Origin: Bacteroidales bacterium
Lineage (GTDB): Bacteria > Bacteroidota > Bacteroidia > Bacteroidales > F082
Assembly (NCBI GenBank): GCA_024400425.1
Contig: JAKSMV010000015.1
Coordinates: 1 to 64,000, forward strand
DNA length: 64,000 bases
Reading direction: 5' to 3'
A program made the translations under genes and the position numbers. Positions 19,992-29,076 of this stretch are shown one piece after another (positions within the stretch are counted from its first letter, which is position 1; every line of letters starts with the position of its first letter). The notes under the pieces are model-generated. The model saw nothing but the letters and a program-made list of their open reading frames with translations. It had not been told where the DNA came from and made no database searches.

Positions 19992-22964
19992 TCACTCAAT
20001 GACGATTTCGTCGCAGAAAATCCAGGCGGGACTGCCGGCACCGACATGCCAGTCGGGGCAAGTGCCGAGGTTCTTTGCCACCATTTTCACGAATTGGGCT
20101 TCGGCGCGAAGGCGAACTTCCATCTCTTGGATGACGGCTCCTTCTTCGTCTTGTGGCACATCGTTGCTCACCTTGCCTGCGCTGACGAAATTCTTCCCAT
20201 CTTTCGACACAAAGAACTCGACTTCGGTAGGCATGAAGATCCACGAATTTTGTTCTTGCAGGAAACTTCCTGCCAAGCGGTTTATGCTTTGCGGGTGTCC
20301 AAGGTCGATGGTGGCCACCAAGTCAACGCCATAATAGCCTTGCCAGTTGCCAGTGCGGAAATTGGCTCCGCCACGACGGTGGTCGATGAGGGCTTTCAGT
20401 CCGCCAGCTGCATATTGTTCGTTATACATGTTTTCAACGCTTACTGCGCATTGTGCATTGATGAGGTAGAAATTCGCATCGATGACTTTGCTCCAGCGGC
20501 CGTCCTGCAAAGCTGCGGCACGCACCATAGTTGAGGTGTCGATGGTGAGCGGCTCGGTGTAGAGCGTGCTGTTTTCGTTGGGTTCGCTACCATCAAGGGT
20601 GTAGAATATCTGCACGCCTTCAACAGGATGGCTCATGGTGATTTCCAGTTTTTCAAAGAAGGTTTCCGACTCAGCGTTGATGGCAGGAACGATGACGATG
20701 CTCTCGCCGGGGATGCGCATCACAGGGCAGTTTTCAGGTTGTGTAGCCCAGTCAGAATCAGGAGTGTTGGTCATGGTGAATTCCAACGTTCCGCCGTTTT
20801 GCACTTCGTCGTAGGTGATATAGCTGCGTTCGAGAGTCTCACCGTTCAGTTTCACTGATTTCACATAGCAGTTCTGTTCGCTCAGACCCTTGGCTATCAC
20901 GGTGAACTGGTTGCCGTTTTCAAGATTCAGCGTCAGCTGTTGGAAACGTGGAATGCCCAAGGTGTAGTATCCGCAAGCGGGAGTGGCAGGGTAGAAGCCG
21001 AAGCTGCTGAGCACGCCCCATGCCGACATCTGTCCGCAGTCTTCGTTGCCCGAATAGCCATCGCGCTGGTCGGTGTAGAAGTCGTCCATAACTTGTTTCA
21101 CATATTTCTGTGTCTTCGTGGGTTGTCCGATGAAGTTATACATGTAGATGGTGTTGTGGCTCGGCTCGTTGCCGTGGGCATATTGTCCGATCAGGCCGGT
21201 GATGTCGGCTTGCTGACGGCCAGTGAGTTCGCTTGAGGCGGTGAACAAGCCATCGAGTTTGTTCCCGTAGGCTTCACGTCCGCCCATCATGTCGATGTGG
21301 CTGTTCACGTCTTGTGGGACGAAGAAATTGTATTGCCATGTGTTGGCTTCGGTAAGCGTGAAGTTGACTTGTGTCGGGTCGAAAGGCTGCATGAAGCCAC
21401 CGTTGCGACGGCCTTGGAAGAACTGGTTTTCGGGATTGTAAAGGTTTTTGTAGCCTTGTGCTCTCTTGTAGAACTCTTCGGCTATATCGGTCTTGCCCAT
21501 GTCTTCGGCCATGCGGGCAACGCAATAGTCGTTGAAGGCATATTCCAAAGTCTTTGAGGTGGCTTCGCCTTCGTGGTCAATCGGGATGAAACCGTAATTC
21601 ATGTACGAGTTCATGCCGCGGAAGTCTTTCTTCTGCGATGCGACCATGGCTTCGAGGGCTTTCTCGGTGTCGAAGTTGCGGATGCCGTGGAAATAGGCAT
21701 CGGCGATGACGGGGATGCAGTTGTTGCCAATCATGCAATAGGTCTCGTTACCGGCCAGTTCCCAAACGGGAAGGATATGGTCGGGGTCAGTCTCATAGTT
21801 ATTAATAAAGGTGTTGATGAAATCCAAAGTGCGGTCTTGCTGCATCAGGTCGAAGAGCGGGTGCAGGCTGCGGAAGGTGTCCCACAAGGAGAAGACGGTA
21901 TAGATAGGACGTTCCGAAGTGTAAACCTTCAGGTCGTGGGCACGATAGCGGCCGTCGGCATCGGAGAATAGGTTAGGGGCAACCATGGTGTGGTAAAGGG
22001 CCGTGTAGAACACGGTCTTGTTCGATTCGTTGTTGTCGCGCACATCGTAGCGTTTCATCTCGTTGTTCCATTTCGCGAAGGCGTTATCGCATAAGGCATC
22101 GAAGTCGAAATCATCGTCGGCGAGTTCGGCTTTCAGGTTATTCTTGGCACCTTCCACATCGACGGCCGAAATGGCGATGCGCATCACAATCTGCTCACCT
22201 TCCTCGGTATCGAAATCGAAATGAGCCTTGATGTTGTCGCTTTGCAAAGTGCCGTCGTTATCAGTAATGGCGCCATGGTCGAACATCGAATAGCTCTTGA
22301 AAGGCTTCGAAAATTCGGCATAGAAATAAAGGTATTGCTCGTTGGCCCAGTCTCTCGTGCGGCGGAAACCGCTGATGGCATGGTCGTTTTCAACGTTTAG
22401 GAACGATTCATAGACAAATTCGTCGTTGACGCCTTCCACCATGTCGAGGAACATGTGAGTTTCGGTGGATTTGGGGAAGGTGCAGCGCATCATGCCCACG
22501 CGGTCGCCAGTGGTAAGCTCTACCTTGGTGTTGTAGTCGTCGAGCAAAACTGAGTAGTAGCCAGCCTCGGCATCTTCGTTTTCGTGGTTGAAGGCTGAGC
22601 GGTAGCCGCTTTGCGTGTCTTCGGCGTTTCCTTTGTCAAGTTTCACTTCGCCGACGATAGGCATGAAACGGAAGTCGCCATAGTCGGAGCAACCCGTGCC
22701 GCTGAGGTGGGTGGTGCTGAAACCGATGATGGTGTTGTCGGAGGTGTGATAGCCTGAGCAGCCGTCCCAGTCGTTCATGCGGGTGTCGGGACTGAATTGC
22801 ATCATGCCGAAGGGCACCGTGGCACCCGGGAAGGTGTGACCATGTCCGCCCGTACCAATGAACGGGTCGATGTAGGATGCTGGGCTTTCGATAGGTTGAA
22901 TGTCTGATTTTGAACTACATGCCGCAAACACAAGCAGCATAACAGGGATTAATAGTTTCTTCAT
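19992..22964 (-). CDS. GH92 family alpha-mannosidase lipoprotein
   Basis: The ATG at 22964 is preferred over one 24 bases upstream because it begins the SPII signal MKKLLIPVMLLVFAACSS (lipid Cys at 16), giving 990 residues. The GH92 N-terminal part (YIDPFIGTGGHGHTFPGATV) and the C-terminal catalytic (alpha/alpha)6 part with GNEDCGQMSAWGVLSSFGFY span about 30-740. Then follow a chitobiase C-terminal-like segment (about 750-835, IFYTLDGSEPNENSTLYTEP) and a discoidin (F5/8 type C)-like carbohydrate-binding domain (about 845-990). GH92 enzymes are Ca2+-dependent exo-alpha-mannosidases that trim N-glycans or yeast mannan; linkage specificity is not readable. It is surface-exposed or periplasmic. 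There is no SusCD pair beside it. Confidence 0.92.
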   Translation of the reverse strand: MKKLLIPVMLLVFAACSSKSDIQPIESPASYIDPFIGTGGHGHTFPGATVPFGMMQFSPDTRMNDWDGCSGYHTSDNTIIGFSTTHLSGTGCSDYGDFRFMPIVGEVKLDKGNAEDTQSGYRSAFNHENEDAEAGYYSVLLDDYNTKVELTTGDRVGMMRCTFPKSTETHMFLDMVEGVNDEFVYESFLNVENDHAISGFRRTRDWANEQYLYFYAEFSKPFKSYSMFDHGAITDNDGTLQSDNIKAHFDFDTEEGEQIVMRIAISAVDVEGAKNNLKAELADDDFDFDALCDNAFAKWNNEMKRYDVRDNNESNKTVFYTALYHTMVAPNLFSDADGRYRAHDLKVYTSERPIYTVFSLWDTFRSLHPLFDLMQQDRTLDFINTFINNYETDPDHILPVWELAGNETYCMIGNNCIPVIADAYFHGIRNFDTEKALEAMVASQKKDFRGMNSYMNYGFIPIDHEGEATSKTLEYAFNDYCVARMAEDMGKTDIAEEFYKRAQGYKNLYNPENQFFQGRRNGGFMQPFDPTQVNFTLTEANTWQYNFFVPQDVNSHIDMMGGREAYGNKLDGLFTASSELTGRQQADITGLIGQYAHGNEPSHNTIYMYNFIGQPTKTQKYVKQVMDDFYTDQRDGYSGNEDCGQMSAWGVLSSFGFYPATPACGYYTLGIPRFQQLTLNLENGNQFTVIAKGLSEQNCYVKSVKLNGETLERSYITYDEVQNGGTLEFTMTNTPDSDWATQPENCPVMRIPGESIVIVPAINAESETFFEKLEITMSHPVEGVQIFYTLDGSEPNENSTLYTEPLTIDTSTMVRAAALQDGRWSKVIDANFYLINAQCAVSVENMYNEQYAAGGLKALIDHRRGGANFRTGNWQGYYGVDLVATIDLGHPQSINRLAGSFLQEQNSWIFMPTEVEFFVSKDGKNFVSAGKVSNDVPQDEEGAVIQEMEVRLRAEAQFVKMVAKNLGTCPDWHVGAGSPAWIFCDEIVIE

Positions 22965-22975
22965 TGTGACTCTAA

Positions 22976-23009
22976 TTTGATGGGTCAAAGGTAAAAAGAA
23001 TTATTTTTG
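22976..23009 (+). promoter_or_regulatory. Promoter for the beta-helix gene
   Basis: TTTG (22976-22979), 22 bases, TATTTTTG (23002-23009), 21 bases before the ATG at 23031. Interlocked with the minus-strand GH92 promoter. Confidence 0.65.
22986..22993 (-). promoter_or_regulatory. -7 element for the GH92 gene (minus strand)
   Basis: CAAAGGTA on the plus strand reads TACCTTTG on the minus. A CAAA (TTTG on the minus) at 23016-23019 gives a -33 element with 22-base spacing. It overlaps the promoter of the divergent beta-helix gene. Confidence 0.65.
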
Positions 23010-23030
23010 TCGTGACAAAAATCTTTAATC

Positions 23031-24776
23031 ATGAGAAAAGTTTATGTTTTTATCGCATTGATTGTGGCTTTTGCGATGCCACTGAAAGCCCAATGGGTTT
23101 CGCCTGGAACGGGCTACGACTACACTTTCACAGAATTGGTTTCTGCTGCCGACGGCGCAGTGATAGCCGAGGATGCAGGCACCTTCCGCATGGTGGCCGA
23201 CATCACGATTTCGGCTAACGATGGCCTCACCATCGCGCCCGACGAGATGACCATCTTCATGGCCGACCAAGTGACGCTTACCATCCAAGGTTCGTTCAAT
23301 TGCCGCGCTCACGATACATATGTGGAGATGAAGACCGAAAACAGCGAACACTACAACTTGCGTTTCGAAAACGCTATCGAGTGCAACCTCACGGGCATCA
23401 AGTTCAAATATGGCGGTGGCTTCCAAGTCATTGAAAGCGATGTCGTCTTCGAAGACTGCTATTTTGTTCACGCCAATTCCCAGGTTACCAATGCTGCGGT
23501 CAATTTCATGAACTGCAATCCGACATTCAAGAATTGCACCTTTAAGAATAACGATGGCGCTGCCATTTCGTCTCCTGTCAATGGTAATGGTTCGCCAACA
23601 ATTATCGGCTGCTATTTCTACAACAATGACATCACCAACGCCAATGTGCCTCAAATCAATCTCGGTCCTGGTGCAGAAACCACTATCCGCATCGAGGATT
23701 GCATCGTCGAGGGCAATGGCCATGAAATGTCGGGCGGCATTTCCATCGCCGACTTGGTTGGAACGGGCAATACCACCGTGTTGCTGAAAGGCAATGTCAT
23801 CAAGAACAACCGTTATGGCTATAACCAGCAGGGCTACAACATCAATGCCGTCATCGAAGACAACCAAATCATCGACAACAATCTGGAGCCCGACCCGATG
23901 AATGGTGGTAGCGGTATCAGCATCTATGGCATGAATACCAACAATATAGCCAAGCTGCGCCGCAACGTTATTTCGGGCAATCTGTGGGGTATCACTACTA
24001 TTTATTACAATGATGTTGACCTTGGCACCGAAGAAGATCCCGGATGCAATGCCATCTTCGGCAACCACAACGATGCTTATGGTGCTGATGCTGAGTATGC
24101 CATTTATGTCAATGCCTTCAGCGACATTCCAGCCATCGGCAACTATTGGGGCGGCAATGATGAAGATTTTGCCGAGAGCGTCATCTATCACCGTCCTGAC
24201 CTTGGCGATACCTATGGCGTGGTTACCTATAGCCCTATCGCTGAACTGCACCCCGACATCCTCAACCTTGCCGTAACCGCTGAGGCCAATCCTCAGCTTT
24301 CGCATGACTATTTCGGCGAAATTGATGCTGAAAACCATATCGTCAATGTATTCATTCCCGAAGCTGAATTGACCTCAATGTGGCTCTACGCTGAAATCGA
24401 ACTGCCATTGGGTGCTTCGTCCGACTTCGTCCCTGGCGAAGCCATCAATCTCGCTGAACCAGTAGCCGTTATTGTGGAAACTCCACATGGCGAAACCCAA
24501 GAATGGACTATTATTTTGGGTAGCGACTGGAACGTAGAAGAAGCAACTGCTGAAGCTGCAAAAATCTATTCGAATGCTAACTCTCAGATTATCGTCGATT
24601 TGAGTTGCGAGAATGCCGAGGCTGAAGTTTTCAATGTCCTTGGTCAGAAGGTTGGCTCGGCTTCGTTGAATCAAGGCCAAAACATCATTGAAACCAGCGG
24701 CTGGCGAAATGGAATATATACCATCGTCGTTGTCCAAGGCGCAAACGCTGAAGTTGGCAAAGTCATTGTGCGTTGA
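23031..24776 (+). CDS. Right-handed beta-helix surface protein with T9SS sorting domain
   Basis: A 581-residue protein with signal peptide MRKVYVFIALIVAFAMPLKAQ. Residues about 60-400 contain short repeated beta-helix coils rich in Asn, Ile and Gly (NPTFKNCTFKNNDGAAISS, NTTVLLKGNVIKNNRYGY, IAKLRRNVISGNLWGI), as in pectate-lyase-like folds. A beta-sandwich segment follows (about 420-500). The C terminus (EVFNVLGQKV ... NGIYTIVVVQ ... KVIVR) is a T9SS type A domain. The fold is common among polysaccharide lyases and adhesins, but no lyase catalytic set can be identified, so activity is open. It is divergent from the GH92 gene and may share its regulation. Confidence 0.85.
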   Translation: MRKVYVFIALIVAFAMPLKAQWVSPGTGYDYTFTELVSAADGAVIAEDAGTFRMVADITISANDGLTIAPDEMTIFMADQVTLTIQGSFNCRAHDTYVEMKTENSEHYNLRFENAIECNLTGIKFKYGGGFQVIESDVVFEDCYFVHANSQVTNAAVNFMNCNPTFKNCTFKNNDGAAISSPVNGNGSPTIIGCYFYNNDITNANVPQINLGPGAETTIRIEDCIVEGNGHEMSGGISIADLVGTGNTTVLLKGNVIKNNRYGYNQQGYNINAVIEDNQIIDNNLEPDPMNGGSGISIYGMNTNNIAKLRRNVISGNLWGITTIYYNDVDLGTEEDPGCNAIFGNHNDAYGADAEYAIYVNAFSDIPAIGNYWGGNDEDFAESVIYHRPDLGDTYGVVTYSPIAELHPDILNLAVTAEANPQLSHDYFGEIDAENHIVNVFIPEAELTSMWLYAEIELPLGASSDFVPGEAINLAEPVAVIVETPHGETQEWTIILGSDWNVEEATAEAAKIYSNANSQIIVDLSCENAEAEVFNVLGQKVGSASLNQGQNIIETSGWRNGIYTIVVVQGANAEVGKVIVR

Positions 24777-24855
24777 GCGGTTTGGCACAACTTTTGCAAA
24801 AAATAGAATTTTGACGAAAATATCGGTGTAAGTGTAGCGAATAGTTTTTTTTCTC

Positions 24856-24863
24856 TATATTTG
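24856..24863 (+). promoter_or_regulatory. -7 promoter element for first BNR protein gene
   Basis: TATATTTG lies 53 bases before the ATG at 24917; the AT-rich leader in between suits efficient translation in Bacteroidota. Confidence 0.6.
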
Positions 24864-24916
24864 CACCCCAAATAGAAAACATTCATTCATTAATTATTCA
24901 CTTAATTCAAACAAAA

Positions 24917-26929
24917 ATGAAGAAAGTATTATTCTTGTCGCTCGTTCTCGCAATGGGAATGACCAGCTTCGCTCAGAAGCAACAGTACGTCAAGGCTCCT
25001 AAGCTGAAAGTCGGTACTGCAAACATCTACAACCGTGCTCAAGGTAAGGACATTGCTACCCAAGCTGCTACCTTCAGCCAAGCTACTCCTATGACCGCCA
25101 ACAGATACGCTTCGTTGGACGAGTATGAAACCATGATCACTAACTACGACCTCCAAACCAACGGCTTTGTCGCTAACCGTATGTATCGTTTCAACGATGG
25201 TACCGTCGGCGTCACCGCTACTTGGAGCCAAAGTGCACCTTCATTTGCAGATCGTGGTACTGGTTACAACTATTTCGATGGTGAAAGCTTTGGTGATCAA
25301 CCAACAGCTCGCGTTGAATCCGTAAAGACTGGTTGGCCTTCATACTGCCAATACGGTGCTAACGGTGAAATGGTTGTCGCTCACACTGGTTCAGGTCTGG
25401 TTTACTTCACCCGCGACACCAAGGGCGAAGGCGAATGGAAAGGCCCCAACAACATCCCGAATCCTGACCTCGGTCTCCCAGCTCAAGATCTGACATGGTG
25501 CAGAGTCATCACTTCTGGTCCTAACCACGAATACATCCATGTCATCGCTGCTGACCAAGACGAAGACGTCCTCGCTGACACTTATCTTTACTACTGCCGT
25601 TCAACCGACGGTGGCGAAACCTGGACTGTCAGCCTCATGCCTGAACTCGCTGAAAACGAAATCGCAGCTTTCGGTTCTGACTACTATGCACTGGCTGCCA
25701 ATGGCAACACTGTTGCTGTCCTGCTCGTCGGTGATATGATGACCAACAGCTATGTCATCAAGTCAGAAGACAATGGTGAAACTTGGACCAAGATTTTGGT
25801 TTGGGAAAACCCATACGCTGGCCTTGACTGGGAAAACGACCCGGCTTCATTGTTCGGTGAAGACAACCCAATGTACGGCCCAGAAACTGGTGCTATCTGC
25901 GTTGACAACAATGGCATGGTTCACTGCGCTTACTCAACCCACCACTACTTTCACGCTGAACTCGGCACTTCATACAACTTCTACTATGGTATGAGCGTCG
26001 ATGGTATCTTCTACTGGAACGAAAGCATGGGCCCAATCGTTGACGAAGGTTGGACTTGCCCAGACGACGGTACTGTTATCGCACCTAACGGCCACAACGC
26101 TTTCCGTATGTGGTGGCCAACTGATGCTGCTGGCGACTACATCACCCGTAACTTCACCACCACCCTTTGCGGTTTCATCGATCCAGAACAAACTGCAGAA
26201 TGGGACAATGGTCTCTTCTACTATGAAGACTACTATGGCTACTGGCAAGGCGCTTCAGCTCTTCCTGGCATCTGCGTTGACGCTGACGGCACTATCGCTG
26301 TCGTGTTCAGCTGCCCAGACCCAACCCGTCGCGACGGTAACGAAATGTACCTCCGTGCTCCATACGTTTCATACATCGAATTCCCATACGCTATCGGTGA
26401 TGCTTACGGCGAATGGACCGAAGAAGTTGGTAACTACTACTACAACGAAGACTATCTCGCTGGCGACTTCATGCACATGATGGAAGAATGCATCGCTACT
26501 TCTTCAATCCAGAACACCACCAACCACGAATTCTGGATCAGCTACTCTGGCGACGACCTCTGCGGCTATGGTGTTGGTAACAGCGCTACCCAAGGTGCTT
26601 ATACCGATAATACCATCTGGGCTATGAAGGTGGTCCCGAACTACGAAGGCCTCAACGTCAACGAAGCTGTCAACCCAATGACCAACGTCAACGTTTATCC
26701 TAACCCTGTCCAAGACCAACTCAACATCCAGATCAACGCTTCACAAGCTTCTGAGATGAACATCAGCATCTACAACATCACTGGTCAGAAGGTCATGGAA
26801 AGCAACACCAACGTTTACACTGGCATCAACGAACGTCAAGTCAATGTCAGCGAACTCAACGCTGGTATCTACTTCGTCACCGTCAAGGCTAACGGTTTCG
26901 AAAACACCATGAAGTTCGTCGTGAAGTAA
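24917..26929 (+). CDS. BNR/Asp-box propeller-like surface protein with T9SS sorting domain
   Basis: A 670-residue protein. Signal peptide MKKVLFLSLVLAMGMTSFAQ; a region of about 480 residues with Asp-box repeats STDGGETWTV and SEDNGETWTK, the hallmark of sialidase-like six-bladed propellers; then a T9SS type A domain (VYPNPVQDQLNIQ ... NAGIYFVTV ... MKFVVK). The sialidase Arg triad could not be assigned, so enzyme activity is not claimed. The next gene encodes a paralogue with the same layout. Codons are strongly biased to GCT, GGT, AAC, AAG and CGT, like other large surface genes here, suggesting high expression. A UUCG-loop terminator follows directly. Confidence 0.85.
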   Translation: MKKVLFLSLVLAMGMTSFAQKQQYVKAPKLKVGTANIYNRAQGKDIATQAATFSQATPMTANRYASLDEYETMITNYDLQTNGFVANRMYRFNDGTVGVTATWSQSAPSFADRGTGYNYFDGESFGDQPTARVESVKTGWPSYCQYGANGEMVVAHTGSGLVYFTRDTKGEGEWKGPNNIPNPDLGLPAQDLTWCRVITSGPNHEYIHVIAADQDEDVLADTYLYYCRSTDGGETWTVSLMPELAENEIAAFGSDYYALAANGNTVAVLLVGDMMTNSYVIKSEDNGETWTKILVWENPYAGLDWENDPASLFGEDNPMYGPETGAICVDNNGMVHCAYSTHHYFHAELGTSYNFYYGMSVDGIFYWNESMGPIVDEGWTCPDDGTVIAPNGHNAFRMWWPTDAAGDYITRNFTTTLCGFIDPEQTAEWDNGLFYYEDYYGYWQGASALPGICVDADGTIAVVFSCPDPTRRDGNEMYLRAPYVSYIEFPYAIGDAYGEWTEEVGNYYYNEDYLAGDFMHMMEECIATSSIQNTTNHEFWISYSGDDLCGYGVGNSATQGAYTDNTIWAMKVVPNYEGLNVNEAVNPMTNVNVYPNPVQDQLNIQINASQASEMNISIYNITGQKVMESNTNVYTGINERQVNVSELNAGIYFVTVKANGFENTMKFVVK

Positions 26930-26951
26930 TCTCCGACACTTCTATTGAATG

Positions 26952-26979
26952 AAAAGGCGGCTTCGGCCGCCTTTTTTTT
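26952..26979 (+). terminator. Strong UUCG-tetraloop terminator
   Basis: AAAAGGCGGC (26952-26961), loop TTCG, GCCGCCTTTT (26966-26975), then more T residues. It separates the two BNR genes into separate transcripts. Confidence 0.93.
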
Positions 26980-27021
26980 GTTGAAAAAAAACTAAAAAAC
27001 ATTATAATTGAGAAAAAAATG

Positions 27022-27029
27022 TATTTTTG
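27022..27029 (+). promoter_or_regulatory. -7 promoter element for second BNR protein gene
   Basis: TATTTTTG lies 58 bases before the ATG at 27088. Confidence 0.6.
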
Positions 27030-27087
27030 CAGTTCATTTCATACATAGAAAAGCACATTTAAATTATTAATCTTAAATTTCACAACT

Positions 27088-29001
27088 ATGAAAAGAGTAT
27101 TTACTTTAGCACTTGTGTTGAGTATGGTCGTTTCGGGCATGGCTCAACAAAGAGTTCAGAACAGAGTTGAAAGAAAGGCTCAGAAGGCTGAACAAGTCCA
27201 AACCTACAATGGTTTTGAGACCGTGAACTACAATGGAAACGTCGCTTCACAAAGAAGCATGATGGCTCCTGAAGAAATCGAACTCGGTATGACCGTTTAC
27301 GACTGGCAGACCAATGCCGCAGCCCGTAACCAAACTGTTGCTTGGGAAGACGGCTTCGCAGCTGTTTGCTGGACACACGCTAACGAAACAGGTCTTGCTG
27401 ACCGTGGTACTGGTATTTCTTATTACGATCCTGCTACAGGCGAATGGAGCTATTGCGAACATCGCGCTGAAGACGTTAAGACCGGTTTCGGCTGCATCGC
27501 TCGCTACGGTGAAGAAGGTCTTGTCATCGCTGCCCACACCGCTTCACAATGCGGTATCTGGATCAACGAAAAGTTCCGCGTCGATCCTGAAGCTTGGGGC
27601 GAACCTATCTGGCTTGATGCTACCTACGATCCATGCTGGCCAGTTATTGCTACCTCTGGCGAAAACCACGACATCATCCACATTTTCGCTACTGCTAGCG
27701 GAAATACCGTTGAAGGTGTCTTCGAACCTCTTATTTATTTCCGCTATGCCAACGGCACTTGGCAAGCTGAAAACCAAGTCATCGAACCTCTCAATGCTAG
27801 CCACGCTCTCTCATTCAGCTCGAACGAAGCTCACTTCATTCCTGTAAATGAACCTAACCGCGTTGCTGCTGTCATCAACAGCACCTGGTGCGATGGTAAG
27901 GTTGTCGTTTCTGAAGACAATGGTGAAACCTGGAGCGAAAGAACCTACTATCGTCATCCTGGCTTCGACCATACCTTCGACGCTCAATTTATGTATCCAC
28001 GTTGGGTGGATGCTGCTTTTGATGCTGATGATGTCCTCCACATTGTTTATGAATTCAATGGTTCAACTGGCCATGCCCTTGATACCGATGGTAGCTACTA
28101 TCCTGGCATCGGTGGTGTGTCATACTGGAGTGAAGTCATGCCTCTCGGCGCTGACTATGTTTCAGTGGGCTTCACTGGCCAAGCTGGTCAACCATTCGTC
28201 ATGGATACCAACTACATCAGCCAAGACATCTACGCTTCATGGTTCTGGAGCGATGCAACACACGAATTCCCAGTTAACGAATACATCGGTTTCGTTCCTC
28301 CAATGCTTTCTAACAATGGTCAGATTACCATCGACTACGAAAACATCGACTGGACATTCTTCAACGATTTCGGTAGCGAACACGGTAAGTACAACTGCGG
28401 TATCGCTGGTATGCCAACCATGCTCTATGACAATGGCAATATCTATGTCGTCTATAGCTCAATCACCCCTGCTTTGGCTGACGATATGTATCCTTATTTC
28501 CGTCTGCTCGGTAATGCATCATACGACAATGGTGTTACTTGGGAAGGCCAAAACGTGCTGCTCAACGACTTCATGAATTCATACGATGAAATGGTCTATG
28601 GCCAATTCGTTCCTTACGTCTATCATGATTCAGAAGGTGCTTACGCTTTCTTCATCTATCAAAACGATACCTACCCAGGTACTTACATCCAAGAAGACGA
28701 TCCAGATGCTGACGACAACGGCTATCGCGTTGTGAAGGTCCGCCTCGATAATGAAACTTGGGGTGAAGCCGAAATCGTCAATGCTGAAGAATCAGTTAGC
28801 ATTTATCCTAACCCAGTCAACACCGAAATGACTATCACTCTGCCAAGCGATTCAGAAGTTGTTATCTGCAACCTGATGGGTCAAGTGGTCAGCTCATTCA
28901 ACGGCGTCAAGGGTGTCAACAGCTTCGATGCTTCTAACTTGACCAGCGGTGTCTATTTCCTGACCGCTGCAAACACCACTCAAAAGTTTGTTGTGAAGTA
29001 A
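27088..29001 (+). CDS. BNR/Asp-box propeller-like surface protein with T9SS sorting domain (paralogue)
   Basis: A 637-residue protein with signal peptide MKRVFTLALVLSMVVSGMAQ. It carries Asp-boxes SEDNGETWSE and SYDNGVTWEG and the same modules as the preceding gene: both have a Y-D-x-Q-T-N start to the mature part, an ADRGTGxxYxD motif, and a VKTG-x8-YG motif. The C terminus is a T9SS type A domain (IYPNPVNTEMTI ... SGVYFLTAA ... KFVVK). It is a diverged tandem duplicate with its own promoter and terminator. Binding to or cleavage of glycans is possible but not shown. The codon bias is the same high-expression type. Confidence 0.85.
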   Translation: MKRVFTLALVLSMVVSGMAQQRVQNRVERKAQKAEQVQTYNGFETVNYNGNVASQRSMMAPEEIELGMTVYDWQTNAAARNQTVAWEDGFAAVCWTHANETGLADRGTGISYYDPATGEWSYCEHRAEDVKTGFGCIARYGEEGLVIAAHTASQCGIWINEKFRVDPEAWGEPIWLDATYDPCWPVIATSGENHDIIHIFATASGNTVEGVFEPLIYFRYANGTWQAENQVIEPLNASHALSFSSNEAHFIPVNEPNRVAAVINSTWCDGKVVVSEDNGETWSERTYYRHPGFDHTFDAQFMYPRWVDAAFDADDVLHIVYEFNGSTGHALDTDGSYYPGIGGVSYWSEVMPLGADYVSVGFTGQAGQPFVMDTNYISQDIYASWFWSDATHEFPVNEYIGFVPPMLSNNGQITIDYENIDWTFFNDFGSEHGKYNCGIAGMPTMLYDNGNIYVVYSSITPALADDMYPYFRLLGNASYDNGVTWEGQNVLLNDFMNSYDEMVYGQFVPYVYHDSEGAYAFFIYQNDTYPGTYIQEDDPDADDNGYRVVKVRLDNETWGEAEIVNAEESVSIYPNPVNTEMTITLPSDSEVVICNLMGQVVSSFNGVKGVNSFDASNLTSGVYFLTAANTTQKFVVK

Positions 29002-29023
29002 GAATCACAATCACACAAATAAT

Positions 29024-29053
29024 GAAAGGTCGCTCCAAACGGGGCGGCCTTTC
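29024..29053. terminator. Terminator after second BNR gene
   Basis: GAAAGGTCGCTCC (29024-29036) pairs with GGGGCGGCCTTTC (29041-29053), with G-T pairs. It lies 23 bases from the convergent PdxA-like gene. Confidence 0.75.
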
Positions 29054-29076
29054 GTGTTTCAATGTCTCGTTCTTTT

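Noticed and set aside
23025..24338. 437-codon frame antisense to the beta-helix gene
   Set aside because: The Asn/Gly/Ile-rich repeats of the real protein produce a low-complexity Val/Asp/Ile reverse frame; there is no signal peptide or motif.
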